Assembly (NCBI RefSeq): GCF_003008515.1
Contig: NZ_CP027668.1
Location: 3,079,001 to 3,143,000, forward strand
Direction: 5' to 3'
DNA: 64,000 nt
From: Phreatobacter cathodiphilus
GTDB taxonomy: Bacteria; Pseudomonadota; Alphaproteobacteria; Rhizobiales; Phreatobacteraceae
Shown piece by piece: positions 55,986-64,000 of this stretch. Numbering within the stretch: position 1 is the first letter of the stretch; every line of letters begins with the position of its first letter. The translations under genes were made by a program, and so were the position numbers. The notes below the pieces were generated by a model. It had not been told where the DNA came from and did no database searches. It was given only the letters and a program-made list of their open reading frames with translations.

Positions 55986-57488
55986 ATGAAGACGATCCCC
56001 GATCTCTGCCGCCGCCGCGCCGAACTGAGCCCCGACGCGATCGCCTTCGAGGAGGTGCAGGGCGCCCCGGCCGTGACCTTCGCCGAGATGGACGACAGGG
56101 TCGGCCGCGGCGCCGTCTTCCTCGCAGGCCGCGGACTGGAGCCCGGCGATCGGGTCGCCGTGCTCTGCCATAACGGGGCGGTTTTCTTCGAGCTGCTCTT
56201 CGCCTGCGCCCGGGCCGGGCTCGTCCTCGTCCCGCTCAACTGGCGGCTCACCCCGGCCGAGCTTCGCCCCATCCTCGCCGATTGCGGCGCAAAGCTCCTG
56301 CTCGCCGATTCCGCCACCGCATCCCTCGCGACCGAGCTGGCGGAACTGGTGCCGGTGCTCTCCTTCGCCGGCTACGAGGCCGAGCGCGCCGCGGCAGCCC
56401 CGGCGGCCGACGCCCCCTCTCCCTGGGAGACGGACCGCATCTGGTACCTCCTCTACACCTCCGGCACGACCGGCCGGCCGAAGGCGGTGATCCAGACGCC
56501 GGGCATGGCCCTCGCCAATGCCGTCAACATCCAGCAGGCCACCGGCATGGGTGCCGGGGACGACACCCTGAACTACCTCCCTCTGTTCCACACGGCGGGG
56601 ATCAACCTCCACGCCCTGCCGCTCTTCATCGCTGGCGGCACATCCCGCATCATCCCGAAATTCGAACCCGACGCCGTCTTCGACCTCATCGGCCGCGGCC
56701 AGCTTTCGCTGTTCTTCGGCGTGCCCGCCGTCTACCAGGCCCTGAGCCTGCATCCCGCCTTCGAGACGACGGATTTTTCGCGCGTCCGCCACTGGGGATG
56801 CGGCGGTGCCCCGATTTCGGAGCCGCTGCTGCGCGCCTTCGCCGCCCGCGGCGTCACCGTCTGCAACGGTATGGGCATGACCGAGACGGGCCCGACCCTC
56901 TTCCTCATGGATCAGGCCCATGCGGCGGCGAAGATCGGCTCGGTCGGCAAGCCGCAGATCCTCGCCGAGGTGCGCATCGTCGATTTCAGGGACGAGGACG
57001 TGGCGCCAGGGGAGGCGGGGGAACTGCTGTTCCGCGGCCCCGGCATCACCCCCGGCTATTTCAATCAGCCGGAAGCGACCGCGCGGGCCTTCGCGGCCGG
57101 CGGCTGGCTGCGCTCCGGCGATGTCGGCCGGCAGGACGCCGACGGCTATTACTACGTCGTCGACCGCATCAAGGACATGTTCATCTCGGGCGGGGAGAAC
57201 GTCTATCCGGCCGAGGTCGAGAGCGCGCTCCACGCCCATCCGGCCATCCTCGAGGCCGCGGTGATCGGCGTCGCCGATGCCACCTGGGGCGAGGTCGGCC
57301 ATGCCGTGGTCCTGCTGCGGCCGGGGACGGCGGCCACCGTCGACGACATCCGCGCCCATTGCCGCGCCCGCCTGGCCGGCTACAAGGTTCCCCGCCACAT
57401 CACCATCGTCGAGGATTTCCCGCGCACCGCGGCGGGCAAGATCCAGAAGCACGTCCTGCGCAGCCTCGTCGCCGGAGACCGCGGATGA
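55986..57488 (+). CDS. AMP-dependent acyl-CoA synthetase
   Basis: A 500-residue member of the ANL adenylating family, which activates a carboxylic acid to its CoA thioester with ATP. The P-loop is LYTSGTTGRPKAVIQT, the A5 motif is GMGMTETGPTLF, and the hinge region is VDRIKDMFISGGENVYPAEV. The C-terminal catalytic lysine is in TAAGKIQKH. The likely substrate is an acid brought in by the Liv importer, but this is inference. It is coupled by ATGA to the hydrolase that follows. Confidence 0.93.
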   Translation: MKTIPDLCRRRAELSPDAIAFEEVQGAPAVTFAEMDDRVGRGAVFLAGRGLEPGDRVAVLCHNGAVFFELLFACARAGLVLVPLNWRLTPAELRPILADCGAKLLLADSATASLATELAELVPVLSFAGYEAERAAAAPAADAPSPWETDRIWYLLYTSGTTGRPKAVIQTPGMALANAVNIQQATGMGAGDDTLNYLPLFHTAGINLHALPLFIAGGTSRIIPKFEPDAVFDLIGRGQLSLFFGVPAVYQALSLHPAFETTDFSRVRHWGCGGAPISEPLLRAFAARGVTVCNGMGMTETGPTLFLMDQAHAAAKIGSVGKPQILAEVRIVDFRDEDVAPGEAGELLFRGPGITPGYFNQPEATARAFAAGGWLRSGDVGRQDADGYYYVVDRIKDMFISGGENVYPAEVESALHAHPAILEAAVIGVADATWGEVGHAVVLLRPGTAATVDDIRAHCRARLAGYKVPRHITIVEDFPRTAAGKIQKHVLRSLVAGDRG

Positions 57489-58294
57489 GGGAGCCGGCCC
57501 CGCCAGGTGCAGCCCTCACCGACCTCGGCGCGGGACGCCCGCTCGTCTTCCTCCACGGCTGGTCGGTGGACCGTTCCTTCTTCGCCGCCCAGGAGAGCCT
57601 CGCCCGCGACGGCTTCCGCGTCGTCGCGCCCGACCAGCCCGGCCACGGCGACACCCCGCTGGCGCCCCGGCCCGCGACCATGGCCGGCCTCGCCGACGCC
57701 CTCGCCGACCTGATCGAAGGAATCTCCGGCAGCCCCGCGGTTCTCGTCGGCTGGTCCATGGGCGCCATCGTCGCCCTCGACTATCTCGCCCGGCACGGGA
57801 CCGGCCGCATCGCAGGCCTGGTCATGGTCGACATGAGCCCGAAGGTCGTCAACGCGCCGGACTGGCCGCACGGCCTCGCCGGCGGGCAGGACCTCGCGGG
57901 AGCGCTTGAGGCGGCCGACCGGATGGAGGGCGACTGGCCGCTCTACGCGCCGCGGATCGCCAGGGCCATGTTCGCCGCCGGCAGCGACGAGGCCTCGCCG
58001 CACATGGCCGGGGCGACGGAGCGGATCGCCGCGCGCGATCCCGCCGTGATGGCGGCGCTCTGGCGCTCGCTGGTTCGCGCCGACCACCGCGCCACCCTCG
58101 CGGCGCTGCCCGTGCCGCTCCTCGCCGTCGCCGGGGCCCATAGCCAGCTCTACAGCCCGGCCGTCGCGGACTGGATCGCAGCGGCCGCGCCGCGCGGGCG
58201 GGCGCAGATCATCGCCGCCGCGGGCCATGCGCCGCACATCGAGCAGCCGGCCACCTTCAATGCAGCCGTAGCCGGCTTCGCCCGGAGCCTGTGA
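57485..58294 (+). CDS. Alpha/beta-fold hydrolase
   Basis: A 269-residue alpha/beta hydrolase. The nucleophile serine is in VLVGWSMGAIVAL (GxSxG), the oxyanion HG motif is VFLHGWSVDRS, and the catalytic histidine is in AAGHAPHIEQP near the C-terminus. The ATG overlaps the synthetase stop, so the two act on a shared pathway. Perhaps it is an esterase or thioesterase that frees the acid before or after activation. The gene is convergent with the MarR gene, 9 bases away. Confidence 0.9.
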   Translation: MREPAPPGAALTDLGAGRPLVFLHGWSVDRSFFAAQESLARDGFRVVAPDQPGHGDTPLAPRPATMAGLADALADLIEGISGSPAVLVGWSMGAIVALDYLARHGTGRIAGLVMVDMSPKVVNAPDWPHGLAGGQDLAGALEAADRMEGDWPLYAPRIARAMFAAGSDEASPHMAGATERIAARDPAVMAALWRSLVRADHRATLAALPVPLLAVAGAHSQLYSPAVADWIAAAAPRGRAQIIAAAGHAPHIEQPATFNAAVAGFARSL

Positions 58295-58303
58295 TCTGCG
58301 CCT

Positions 58304-58813
58304 TCAGTCGGAGACGGGTTGCGGCTCGTCCTCCCGATCCAGCATCCGCAGGCTGCGCTCGGTCAGCCGGGTGAGGAGGAGGTCGAGCTGGTCGCGCTCG
58401 TGGGGGGTGAATCCATCGCTGAGGTCGGCGGCGAAACGCTGCGCGACCGGAACGAGATCACCGTAGATCACCTGCCCCTCGCGCGTCAGCGACAGGAAGG
58501 CCTCGCGCAGGTCCTGCCGGTTGATGCGACGCTGGACCAGCCGGCGCCGCGTCAGGCTGGCCACGGCGCGCGAGACCTTGGTCTTGTGCATGTGGCTGTG
58601 CGCGCCGATGTCCTTGGCGGTCGCCTGGCCGAACTGTCCCAGTGTGGCGATGACGCGCCATTCCGGGATGCCGAGGCCGTAGCGCTCGGCATAGATGCCC
58701 GAGAGCGCCTGGCTGACGACGTTGGCCAGGACGTTCAGCCTGTAGGGCAGGAACGAATCCAGCTCGAGCTTGGGGTCTGAAAAAGAGGACTTATCCGCTA
58801 GACGGGCGTCCAT
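58304..58813 (-). CDS. MarR-family transcriptional regulator
   Basis: A 169-residue MarR protein. The DNA-binding region is ATAKDIGAHSHMHKTKVSRA with the recognition helix, followed by a wing NRQDLREAFLSLTREG. Helices on both sides (residues 20-45, 120-155) form the dimer. It is divergent from the fumarylacetoacetase-like gene by about 230 bases and most likely controls it; the ligand would be an aromatic intermediate. This is inference from position. Confidence 0.88.
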   Translation of the reverse strand: MDARLADKSSFSDPKLELDSFLPYRLNVLANVVSQALSGIYAERYGLGIPEWRVIATLGQFGQATAKDIGAHSHMHKTKVSRAVASLTRRRLVQRRINRQDLREAFLSLTREGQVIYGDLVPVAQRFAADLSDGFTPHERDQLDLLLTRLTERSLRMLDREDEPQPVSD

Positions 58814-59047
58814 GTGTGCTTCCTGTGGAAGAGCGTCAATTCAGCAAAGGGCGTGGACGAGGAATCGCTTGCAGTCCATGTCCGGAGCGTATCGCTTGGC
58901 GAACCGTAGCGCAACGCGACAAAGATAAGACAACCCGCTTGGGTGGCGGCTTCCGGCAAGGCGCTGGTCAAGCGCGCCGCAACAGGCTTTGATGCCGGAC
59001 CGGCCACCCAAGTCCGGACAGAGAACCCATTTCCGGGAAGAAGTGCC

Positions 59048-60061
59048 ATGAAGCTCGCCTCCCTCAAGCACGGCCGCGACGGCCGTCTCGTCGTCGTTTC
59101 CAGAGACCTGACCCGGGCGACCGATGCCTTTCCGGTTGTATCCACGCTTCAGGCTGCGCTGGACGACTGGGAGCGGCTTCACCCCCGCCTCGTCGACCTC
59201 GCCGAACAGCTGGAGCACGGCTCCGTTCCCTCGTTCCGCTTCCATGAACACGACTGCGCCAGCCCCCTGCCGCGAGCCTATCAGTGGGCCGACGGTTCGG
59301 CCTATGTGAATCACGTGGCCCTCGTGCGCCAGGCACGGGGCGCCGAGATGATGCCGTCCTTCTGGACAGACCCGCTCATGTACCAGGGCGGGTCCGACAC
59401 CTTCCTCGGTCCGCGCGACCCGATCACCCTGCCGGACGAGGCTCACGGCATCGACTTCGAGGGCGAAGTGGCGGTGATCACCGGCGACGTGCCCATGGGG
59501 GTCACCCCCCACGAGGCGCGCGGCCTCATCCGCCTCGTCATGATCGCCAACGACGTTAGCCTGCGAAACCTCATCGCGTCCGAACTCGCCAAGGGCTTCG
59601 GCTTCTTCCAGTCCAAGCCCTCCACAGCCTTCTCGCCGGTGGCCGTGACGCCGGACGAGCTCGGCGCCGCCTGGGTCGAGGGCAAGCTGCACCTGCCGCT
59701 GCTCGCCTATTTCAACGGCGAGCAATTCGGCCGCCCTCAGGCGGGCGTCGACATGACCTTCGACTTCGGCACGCTCATCGCCCACGCGGCGAAGACGCGG
59801 GCCCTTACCGCCGGCACCATCATCGGCTCGGGCACCGTGTCGAACCGCGATGCCGACGGCGGGCCCGGCCGGCCCATCGCCGAGGGTGGCCTCGGCTATG
59901 TCTGCATCGCCGAGATGCGCACCGTCGAGACCATCCGCGACGGCGCGCCGAGGACGCCCTTCATGCGCTTCGGCGACGCCGTCCGCATCGAGATGAAGGA
60001 TGCCGGCGGCCATTCCATCTTCGGCGCCATCGACCAGATCGTCCGCAAGCACCACGATTGA
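59048..60061 (+). CDS. Fumarylacetoacetate hydrolase family protein
   Basis: A 337-residue FAH-fold enzyme. Residues 1-80 are the FAA_hydrolase N-terminal domain (MKLASLKHGRDGRLVVVSRD). The C-terminal domain has the metal-binding residues D and E in YQGGSDTFLGPRDPI and GIDFEGEVAVITGDVP, and FGTLIAHAAKT. It resembles the short bacterial fumarylacetoacetases of the homogentisate route, which cleave fumarylacetoacetate to fumarate and acetoacetate. No homogentisate dioxygenase or maleylacetoacetate isomerase is in the window, so the call is by similarity. Confidence 0.85.
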   Translation: MKLASLKHGRDGRLVVVSRDLTRATDAFPVVSTLQAALDDWERLHPRLVDLAEQLEHGSVPSFRFHEHDCASPLPRAYQWADGSAYVNHVALVRQARGAEMMPSFWTDPLMYQGGSDTFLGPRDPITLPDEAHGIDFEGEVAVITGDVPMGVTPHEARGLIRLVMIANDVSLRNLIASELAKGFGFFQSKPSTAFSPVAVTPDELGAAWVEGKLHLPLLAYFNGEQFGRPQAGVDMTFDFGTLIAHAAKTRALTAGTIIGSGTVSNRDADGGPGRPIAEGGLGYVCIAEMRTVETIRDGAPRTPFMRFGDAVRIEMKDAGGHSIFGAIDQIVRKHHD

Positions 60062-60096
60062 GCGGCGCCCCGCGTCGCTCCGCAGGAGTCCCTCCC

Positions 60097-61050
60097 ATGT
60101 CCAAGTCCTTCGCATCCACGGCCGATCTCGGCCCCAAGACCATTTCCTTCGACGAGCTCGGCAAGGGGCTTTACGCCTATACGGCCGAGGGCGACCCCAA
60201 TTCCGGCATCATCGTCGGCGACGATGCCTGCATGGTGGTCGACGCCCAGGCGACGCCCGCCATGGCGGCCGACGTCATCGCGCGCGTGCGCGAGGTCACG
60301 GACAAGCCGATCCGCTACGTGCTGCTGTCGCATTACCACGCGGTCCGCGTGCTCGGCGCATCCGCCTACGAGGGCGCCACCATCATCGCCTCAGACGCCA
60401 CCCGCGGCCTCATCGTCGAGCGTGGCGAGCAGGACAAGGCGAGCGAGATCGGCCGGTTCCCGCGCCTGTTCCCCGGCGCCGAATCGATCCCGCCGGGGCT
60501 GACCTGGCCGCACGTCACCTTCGGGCGGGAGATGACCGTCTGGCTCGGCAGGCGCGAGGTGAGGCTCATGCACCTCGGCCGCGGCCACACCGCCGGTGAC
60601 ACCGTCGCCTGGGTCCCGGATGCGGGCGTCGCCTTCACCGGCGACCTCGTCGAGTATCACTCCGCCTGCTATTGCGGCGACGCCCATTTCAAGGACTGGC
60701 CGAAGACCCTCGACGCCATCGAGGCGCTGGGGCCGAAAGCCGTGGTGCCGGGCCGCGGCGCCGCTCTCACGACACCCGCGATGGTGGCCGACGGCATCCG
60801 GCTGACGCGCGACTTCCTGTCGACCCTCTACGGCTCGGTTTCGGACAGCGTCGCGAAGGGGCTGACGCTGAAACAGGCCTTCGACGCCTGCCGCACGGCC
60901 ATGGACCCGAAATTCGCGTCCTTCGCCATCTACGAGCACTGCCTGCCCTTCAACGTCTCGCGCGCCTATGACGAGGCCAGCGGCATCGACTGGCCGGTGG
61001 TCTGGACCGACCAGCGCGACCGCGAGATGTGGGCGAGCCTGCAGGGATAG
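60097..61050 (+). CDS. Metallo-beta-lactamase-fold protein with incomplete metal site
   Basis: A 317-residue MBL-superfamily protein. The canonical HxHxDH motif is replaced by H79-Y-H81-A-V83-R84 in LLSHYHAVRVLGASAY, so the second-metal Asp and His are missing. H164 in LGRGHTAGD and D183 in FTGDLVEYH are kept, as in one-metal members. GDAHFKDWPKTLDAIEAL and VPGRGAAL follow. The whole fold is intact and the length normal. It begins 35 bases after the FAH-like gene, behind CAGGAG, and is probably in its operon; its reaction is unknown. Confidence 0.88.
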   Translation: MSKSFASTADLGPKTISFDELGKGLYAYTAEGDPNSGIIVGDDACMVVDAQATPAMAADVIARVREVTDKPIRYVLLSHYHAVRVLGASAYEGATIIASDATRGLIVERGEQDKASEIGRFPRLFPGAESIPPGLTWPHVTFGREMTVWLGRREVRLMHLGRGHTAGDTVAWVPDAGVAFTGDLVEYHSACYCGDAHFKDWPKTLDAIEALGPKAVVPGRGAALTTPAMVADGIRLTRDFLSTLYGSVSDSVAKGLTLKQAFDACRTAMDPKFASFAIYEHCLPFNVSRAYDEASGIDWPVVWTDQRDREMWASLQG

Positions 61051-61067
61051 GCGGGCGCGGACTTGGA

Positions 61068-61095
61068 GGGCGGCGGCGGGTCTACCGCGCCGCCC
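61068..61095. terminator. Bidirectional GC hairpin between convergent genes
   Basis: GGGCGGC-G-GCGG pairs with CCGC-GCCGCCC around a 5-base loop, with one unpaired G. It starts 17 bases after the MBL gene stop and overlaps the last codons of the converging gene (stop at 61082). There is no T-run on either side. Confidence 0.45.
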
Positions 61096-62575
61096 GCTCC
61101 CACATGTTCTTCGTCACCTGGACGAAGGCGGTGGAGCGCAGCCCCGGATCCTTCATCGCCGCCGCGACCCTGGTCATCAGCGCCGAATCCCCGGAGGCGA
61201 CCGCCATGTCGAGCATGATGGCCCATTCGTCGTCGGCCGGTTCCTCGCCCTTGTTGCCGGCGGCGATCTCGCGCATCCGCTGCTCGAGGGCCGCCACCCG
61301 TGCGATATAGGCCTTCGCCCCCTCGGAGGTGATGCGGGCCGCCATGGCGTCGGTGGCGTCCTTCGGACCTCGGCCGACGACGGCGCGCCAGAGCGTCTCG
61401 AAGACGACGCCGATGCGCTCCTGGTCGAAGGTGACGCGGTTCAGCTCGTCGATCCGGCCGAGCCGGGCGAAGACCTCACGGGCCTCGGCGACCGCGCCGC
61501 GCGCCACCAGCATTTCCACCGCCGTGTCGACGATGGTGCCGCGCACCCTCCCCGTGGCTTCCGCGGCTTCCGCCACCGCCACCAGCTTGTCCACCGGCAG
61601 GGCGCGCATCGGGCCGATATCCTCGTCCACCGACACCGTCTCGTCCTCGGGCAGTTTCAATGCCGGACCGAAGGCGCGGATCCAGTCCGCCCGGCCCTCG
61701 CGCATCAGGATGCGCAGGATGCGGCTCGCCGACTCCGCATCCGCGGCCGAGTTGAAGGTCGGCCGGGCGGCCAGCGCCTTGCGGAAGCCTTCGAGATTGC
61801 CGGCGGCCACGGCGCCGCGCAGCACCATGTCCCAGCTGTCGCGGCGGGCGGTGTCGGGATCGTCGAAGGGCGCGGTCTGGTTGGCGCGGGCGCCGCGCGC
61901 CCATTCGTCGATGGACCGGGCGATGGCCATGTCGCCGCGCGCACCCGCCTGGAGGGCCTGGGCCATGCGGCGCGAATAGCGGTCCTTGATCTGGCCGGCC
62001 ACGGTGTCGGCGATGGCCGGTTCGCGCGCCAGCGCGACCTCCAGCATCTCGAGCCGCAGCTCGTCACGGCTGTCGCTTTCCACCAGCCGATCGATGCGCG
62101 GCAGGGCATCGGCGATGCGGCCGGCGCGCGCCTCGTCGAGGATGAGGATCGAAGGCTCCGACAGGGCCGAGGGCTGCGGCTGGTCGAGCCCGAGCTCGCG
62201 ATAGGCGCCGGCGAAATCGCCCTTGCGGGCGAGGTGCTCGGCGCGCACCGGAACGATGCGCTCCTTGATGCCGTCCACCGTCGCCACCTTCGCCCAGGCC
62301 TCGTAGCGCGCCATCCAGCGGTCACGGACCGCCGGATCCGGATCGCTCTGCAGGAAGGCCTCGAAGGCCGCCGTCGCCGCCCAGCCCTCCGGCTCGGCGG
62401 AAGCCGCCTTGAGCGCGAGTTCGGCGGTGCAGGCGGGCACGGGAGCCGCGAGGCAGGCCGCCTCGTCCACGGTGACGTCGATGGCATGGGGCGCCTGTGC
62501 CCGCACAGGCAGGGCGAGGATCAGCGTCGATGCGGCAACCGCCGAAATCAGGGCGTTTCGCAGGGAGAAGGTCAT
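61082..62575 (-). CDS. Exported protein of unknown function, helical repeat-like
   Basis: A 497-residue protein with a signal peptide (MTFSLRNALISAVAASTLIL, cleavage near VRAQAP). The mature part is rich in Ala, Arg, Glu and Leu and looks like a string of helical pairs (for example HLARKGDFAGAYRELGLD, MAQALQAGARGDMAIARSID, MLVARGAVAEAREVFARLGR), which recalls tetratricopeptide or Sel1-like repeats. No catalytic motif is seen. The function is unknown; a periplasmic scaffold is the best guess. It is divergent from the DAHP synthase. The open frame continues upstream to 63979, but that part is antisense to the DAHP synthase. Confidence 0.7.
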   Translation of the reverse strand: MTFSLRNALISAVAASTLILALPVRAQAPHAIDVTVDEAACLAAPVPACTAELALKAASAEPEGWAATAAFEAFLQSDPDPAVRDRWMARYEAWAKVATVDGIKERIVPVRAEHLARKGDFAGAYRELGLDQPQPSALSEPSILILDEARAGRIADALPRIDRLVESDSRDELRLEMLEVALAREPAIADTVAGQIKDRYSRRMAQALQAGARGDMAIARSIDEWARGARANQTAPFDDPDTARRDSWDMVLRGAVAAGNLEGFRKALAARPTFNSAADAESASRILRILMREGRADWIRAFGPALKLPEDETVSVDEDIGPMRALPVDKLVAVAEAAEATGRVRGTIVDTAVEMLVARGAVAEAREVFARLGRIDELNRVTFDQERIGVVFETLWRAVVGRGPKDATDAMAARITSEGAKAYIARVAALEQRMREIAAGNKGEEPADDEWAIMLDMAVASGDSALMTRVAAAMKDPGLRSTAFVQVTKNMWERAAR

Positions 62576-62830
62576 GTCGCGCCTCGTGTCAGGGCCGGAA
62601 TCCGGGGTACAGCAGGCCGGGAACCAAAGCAACGCGCCAGGCCGTCGCGCAGTCTCAAAGCAATGTGGTGACGCGGCGCCCCGTGGCCGCGCCCGTTCGA
62701 CCGGCTCGCCCCGGGGCCTCCGGTCGTGTATAAGCGCCGGTCCCTGCCCTTTTGCGGTCATGCTGCCGGGCGAGGGATCACTTTTCCGCGCGGAGCCGTT
62801 TTCGCGCGGTTGGCCGAGAGGATGATAGTC

Positions 62831-64000
62831 ATGGGCGAGCGTTGGAGCCCGTCGAGCTGGCGGTCGAAACCGATTCTGCAGGTGCCGGTCTACAAGGACC
62901 AGGCGGCTCTGTCGGAGGTCGAGAAGCGCCTGTCGGGCTTTCCGCCGCTCGTTTTTGCGGGTGAGGCGCGCAACCTCAAGAAGGCCCTCGCGAAAGTCGC
63001 AAAGGGCGAGGCCTTCCTGCTGCAGGGCGGCGATTGTGCCGAGAGCTTCGCCGAGCACGGCGCCGACAACATCCGCGACTTCTTCCGCGCCTTCCTGCAG
63101 ATGGCCGTGGTGATGACCTATGCCGGCGGCATGCCGGTGGTGAAGGTTGGCCGCGTCGCCGGCCAGTTCGCCAAGCCGCGCTCGGCCGACACCGAGACCA
63201 TCGACGGCGTGACGCTGCCCTCCTATCGCGGCGACATCATCAACGACATCACCTTCACGCCGGAGGCCCGCGAGCCGGATCCGATGCGCCAGGCCATGGC
63301 CTACCGCCAGTCGGCGGCGACGCTCAATCTGCTGCGCGCCTTCGCCTATGGCGGCTATGCCAATCTCGACAACGCGATGAAGTGGATGCTCGGCTTCGTC
63401 AAGGACACGCCGGCCAACGACAAGTACCGCCACCTGGCGGAGCGGATCGAGGAGGCCCTCGACTTCATGCGGGCCTGCGGCATCGACCCCGAGGCTCATC
63501 CGGAAATGCGCACCACGGAGCTCTATACGAGCCACGAGGCGCTGCTGCTCGGCTACGAGGAGGCGCTGACCCGCGTCGATTCCACGAGTGGCGACTGGTA
63601 CGCCACCTCCGGTCACATGCTGTGGATCGGCGACCGCACCCGCCAGCCGGACCATGCCCATGTCGAGTACTTCCGCGGCATCAAGAATCCCATCGCCTTC
63701 AAGTGCGGTCCGAGCCTCGACGCCGACGGCCTGCTGAAGCTCATCGACGTGCTGAACCCGGAGGACAAGGCCGGCCGCATCACGCTGATCTGCCGTTTCG
63801 GTGCCGACAAGGTGGAGAAGCACCTGCCCGCCCTGATCCGCGCCGTGGAGAAGGAGGGCCGGACGGTCGTCTGGTCCTGCGACCCCATGCATGGCAACAC
63901 GATCAAGGCCGCCAACGGCTACAAGACGCGCCCCTTCGACCTGGTCATGGGTGAGATCGAGCGCTTCTTCGCCATCCACGAGGCGGAGGGCACCTATGCC
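62831..64000 (+). CDS. Class II 3-deoxy-7-phosphoheptulonate (DAHP) synthase, 3' end cut
   Basis: The first 390 residues of a class II DAHP synthase, which condenses phosphoenolpyruvate and erythrose-4-phosphate at the start of the shikimate pathway. Seen are the N-terminal [19 protein letters not shown] segment, the metal-binding Cys in [30 protein letters not shown], the [20 protein letters not shown] active-site region and [20 protein letters not shown]. The reading frame runs off the end at 64000; about 70-80 residues are missing. ATG 62831 is preferred over 62822 because GAGAGG has better spacing. It is plant-like in type and is the usual form in alphaproteobacteria. Confidence 0.96.
   Translation, partial: MGERWSPSSWRSKPILQVPVYKDQAALSEVEKRLSGFPPLVFAGEARNLKKALAKVAKGEAFLLQGGDCAESFAEHGADNIRDFFRAFLQMAVVMTYAGGMPVVKVGRVAGQFAKPRSADTETIDGVTLPSYRGDIINDITFTPEAREPDPMRQAMAYRQSAATLNLLRAFAYGGYANLDNAMKWMLGFVKDTPANDKYRHLAERIEEALDFMRACGIDPEAHPEMRTTELYTSHEALLLGYEEALTRVDSTSGDWYATSGHMLWIGDRTRQPDHAHVEYFRGIKNPIAFKCGPSLDADGLLKLIDVLNPEDKAGRITLICRFGADKVEKHLPALIRAVEKEGRTVVWSCDPMHGNTIKAANGYKTRPFDLVMGEIERFFAIHEAEGTYA

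Noticed and set aside
61082-63979. Extension of the exported-protein frame to 965 codons
   Set aside because: The part beyond 62575 is antisense to the DAHP synthase. The signal peptide at 62575 gives the true start.

Overview
The window is a gene-dense, high-GC stretch of an alphaproteobacterial chromosome, most likely a Hyphomicrobiales (Rhizobiales) member. The reasons are strong G/C third-position bias, the gene families (NDUFA9-type epimerase, urtABCDE beside glnD, class II DAHP synthase, YejBEF, several Liv- and TRAP-type importers) and two intergenic palindromes of a kind common in that order. Genus cannot be fixed from the sequence alone. No rRNA, tRNA, CRISPR array, insertion sequence or prophage was seen.

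Layout. 1-3.0 kb: 5' part of a dihydropyrimidinase/hydantoinase (cut by the window edge) divergent from a hydantoin/Asp-Glu racemase, two small exported Cys-containing proteins transcribed divergently, and a VOC-domain protein. 3.0-8.6 kb: yejB-yejE-(antitoxin-PIN toxin)-yejF-ghrA, a peptide importer operon with a toxin-antitoxin pair lodged inside it and no yejA visible. 8.7-13.6 kb: two chemoreceptors, a DsbA-like oxidoreductase and an AraC remnant; the second receptor and the AraC gene are both 5'-truncated and joined head to head. 13.6-25 kb: mostly housekeeping genes (NlpC/P60 hydrolase, MarR, YqaA, NDUFA9-like, UppP, GST, QueG with no canonical start codon, an epimerase, RlmJ, a TPR-methyltransferase, an AmpG-like permease, an acyltransferase).

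25-36 kb: a nitrogen block. A textbook sigma-54 promoter precedes urtABCDE (urea import). A gamma-glutamyltransferase-family hydrolase (possibly oxamate amidohydrolase) and glnD, the nitrogen-sensing uridylyltransferase, follow. 36-38.8 kb: penicillin-binding protein 1A and a small membrane protein. 38.8-44.7 kb: a GntR regulator divergent from a TRAP importer, KduI, KdgF and a PfkB kinase, which reads as a pathway for unsaturated uronates from polysaccharide breakdown. 44.7-49.8 kb: an RND efflux pump operon under a TetR regulator. 49.9-62.6 kb: CsbD, a complete Liv-type importer (SBP-livGFHM), a divergent TetR, an acyl-CoA synthetase with an alpha/beta hydrolase, a MarR regulator divergent from a fumarylacetoacetase-like hydrolase, and an unusual metallo-beta-lactamase-fold protein; then an exported protein of unknown function. 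The window ends inside a class II DAHP synthase.

Two patterns run across the window. Many operon neighbours overlap by 4 bases (ATGA, GTGA, TTGA and apparently CTGA), implying translational coupling. All three importer operons with a solute-binding protein gene carry a perfect 9-bp GC hairpin just after that gene, which probably sets the binding protein to permease ratio. No wholly new system is evident; the best leads are the TA-in-yej insertion, the queG start, the chemoreceptor/AraC deletion junction and the metal-site variant of the MBL protein.
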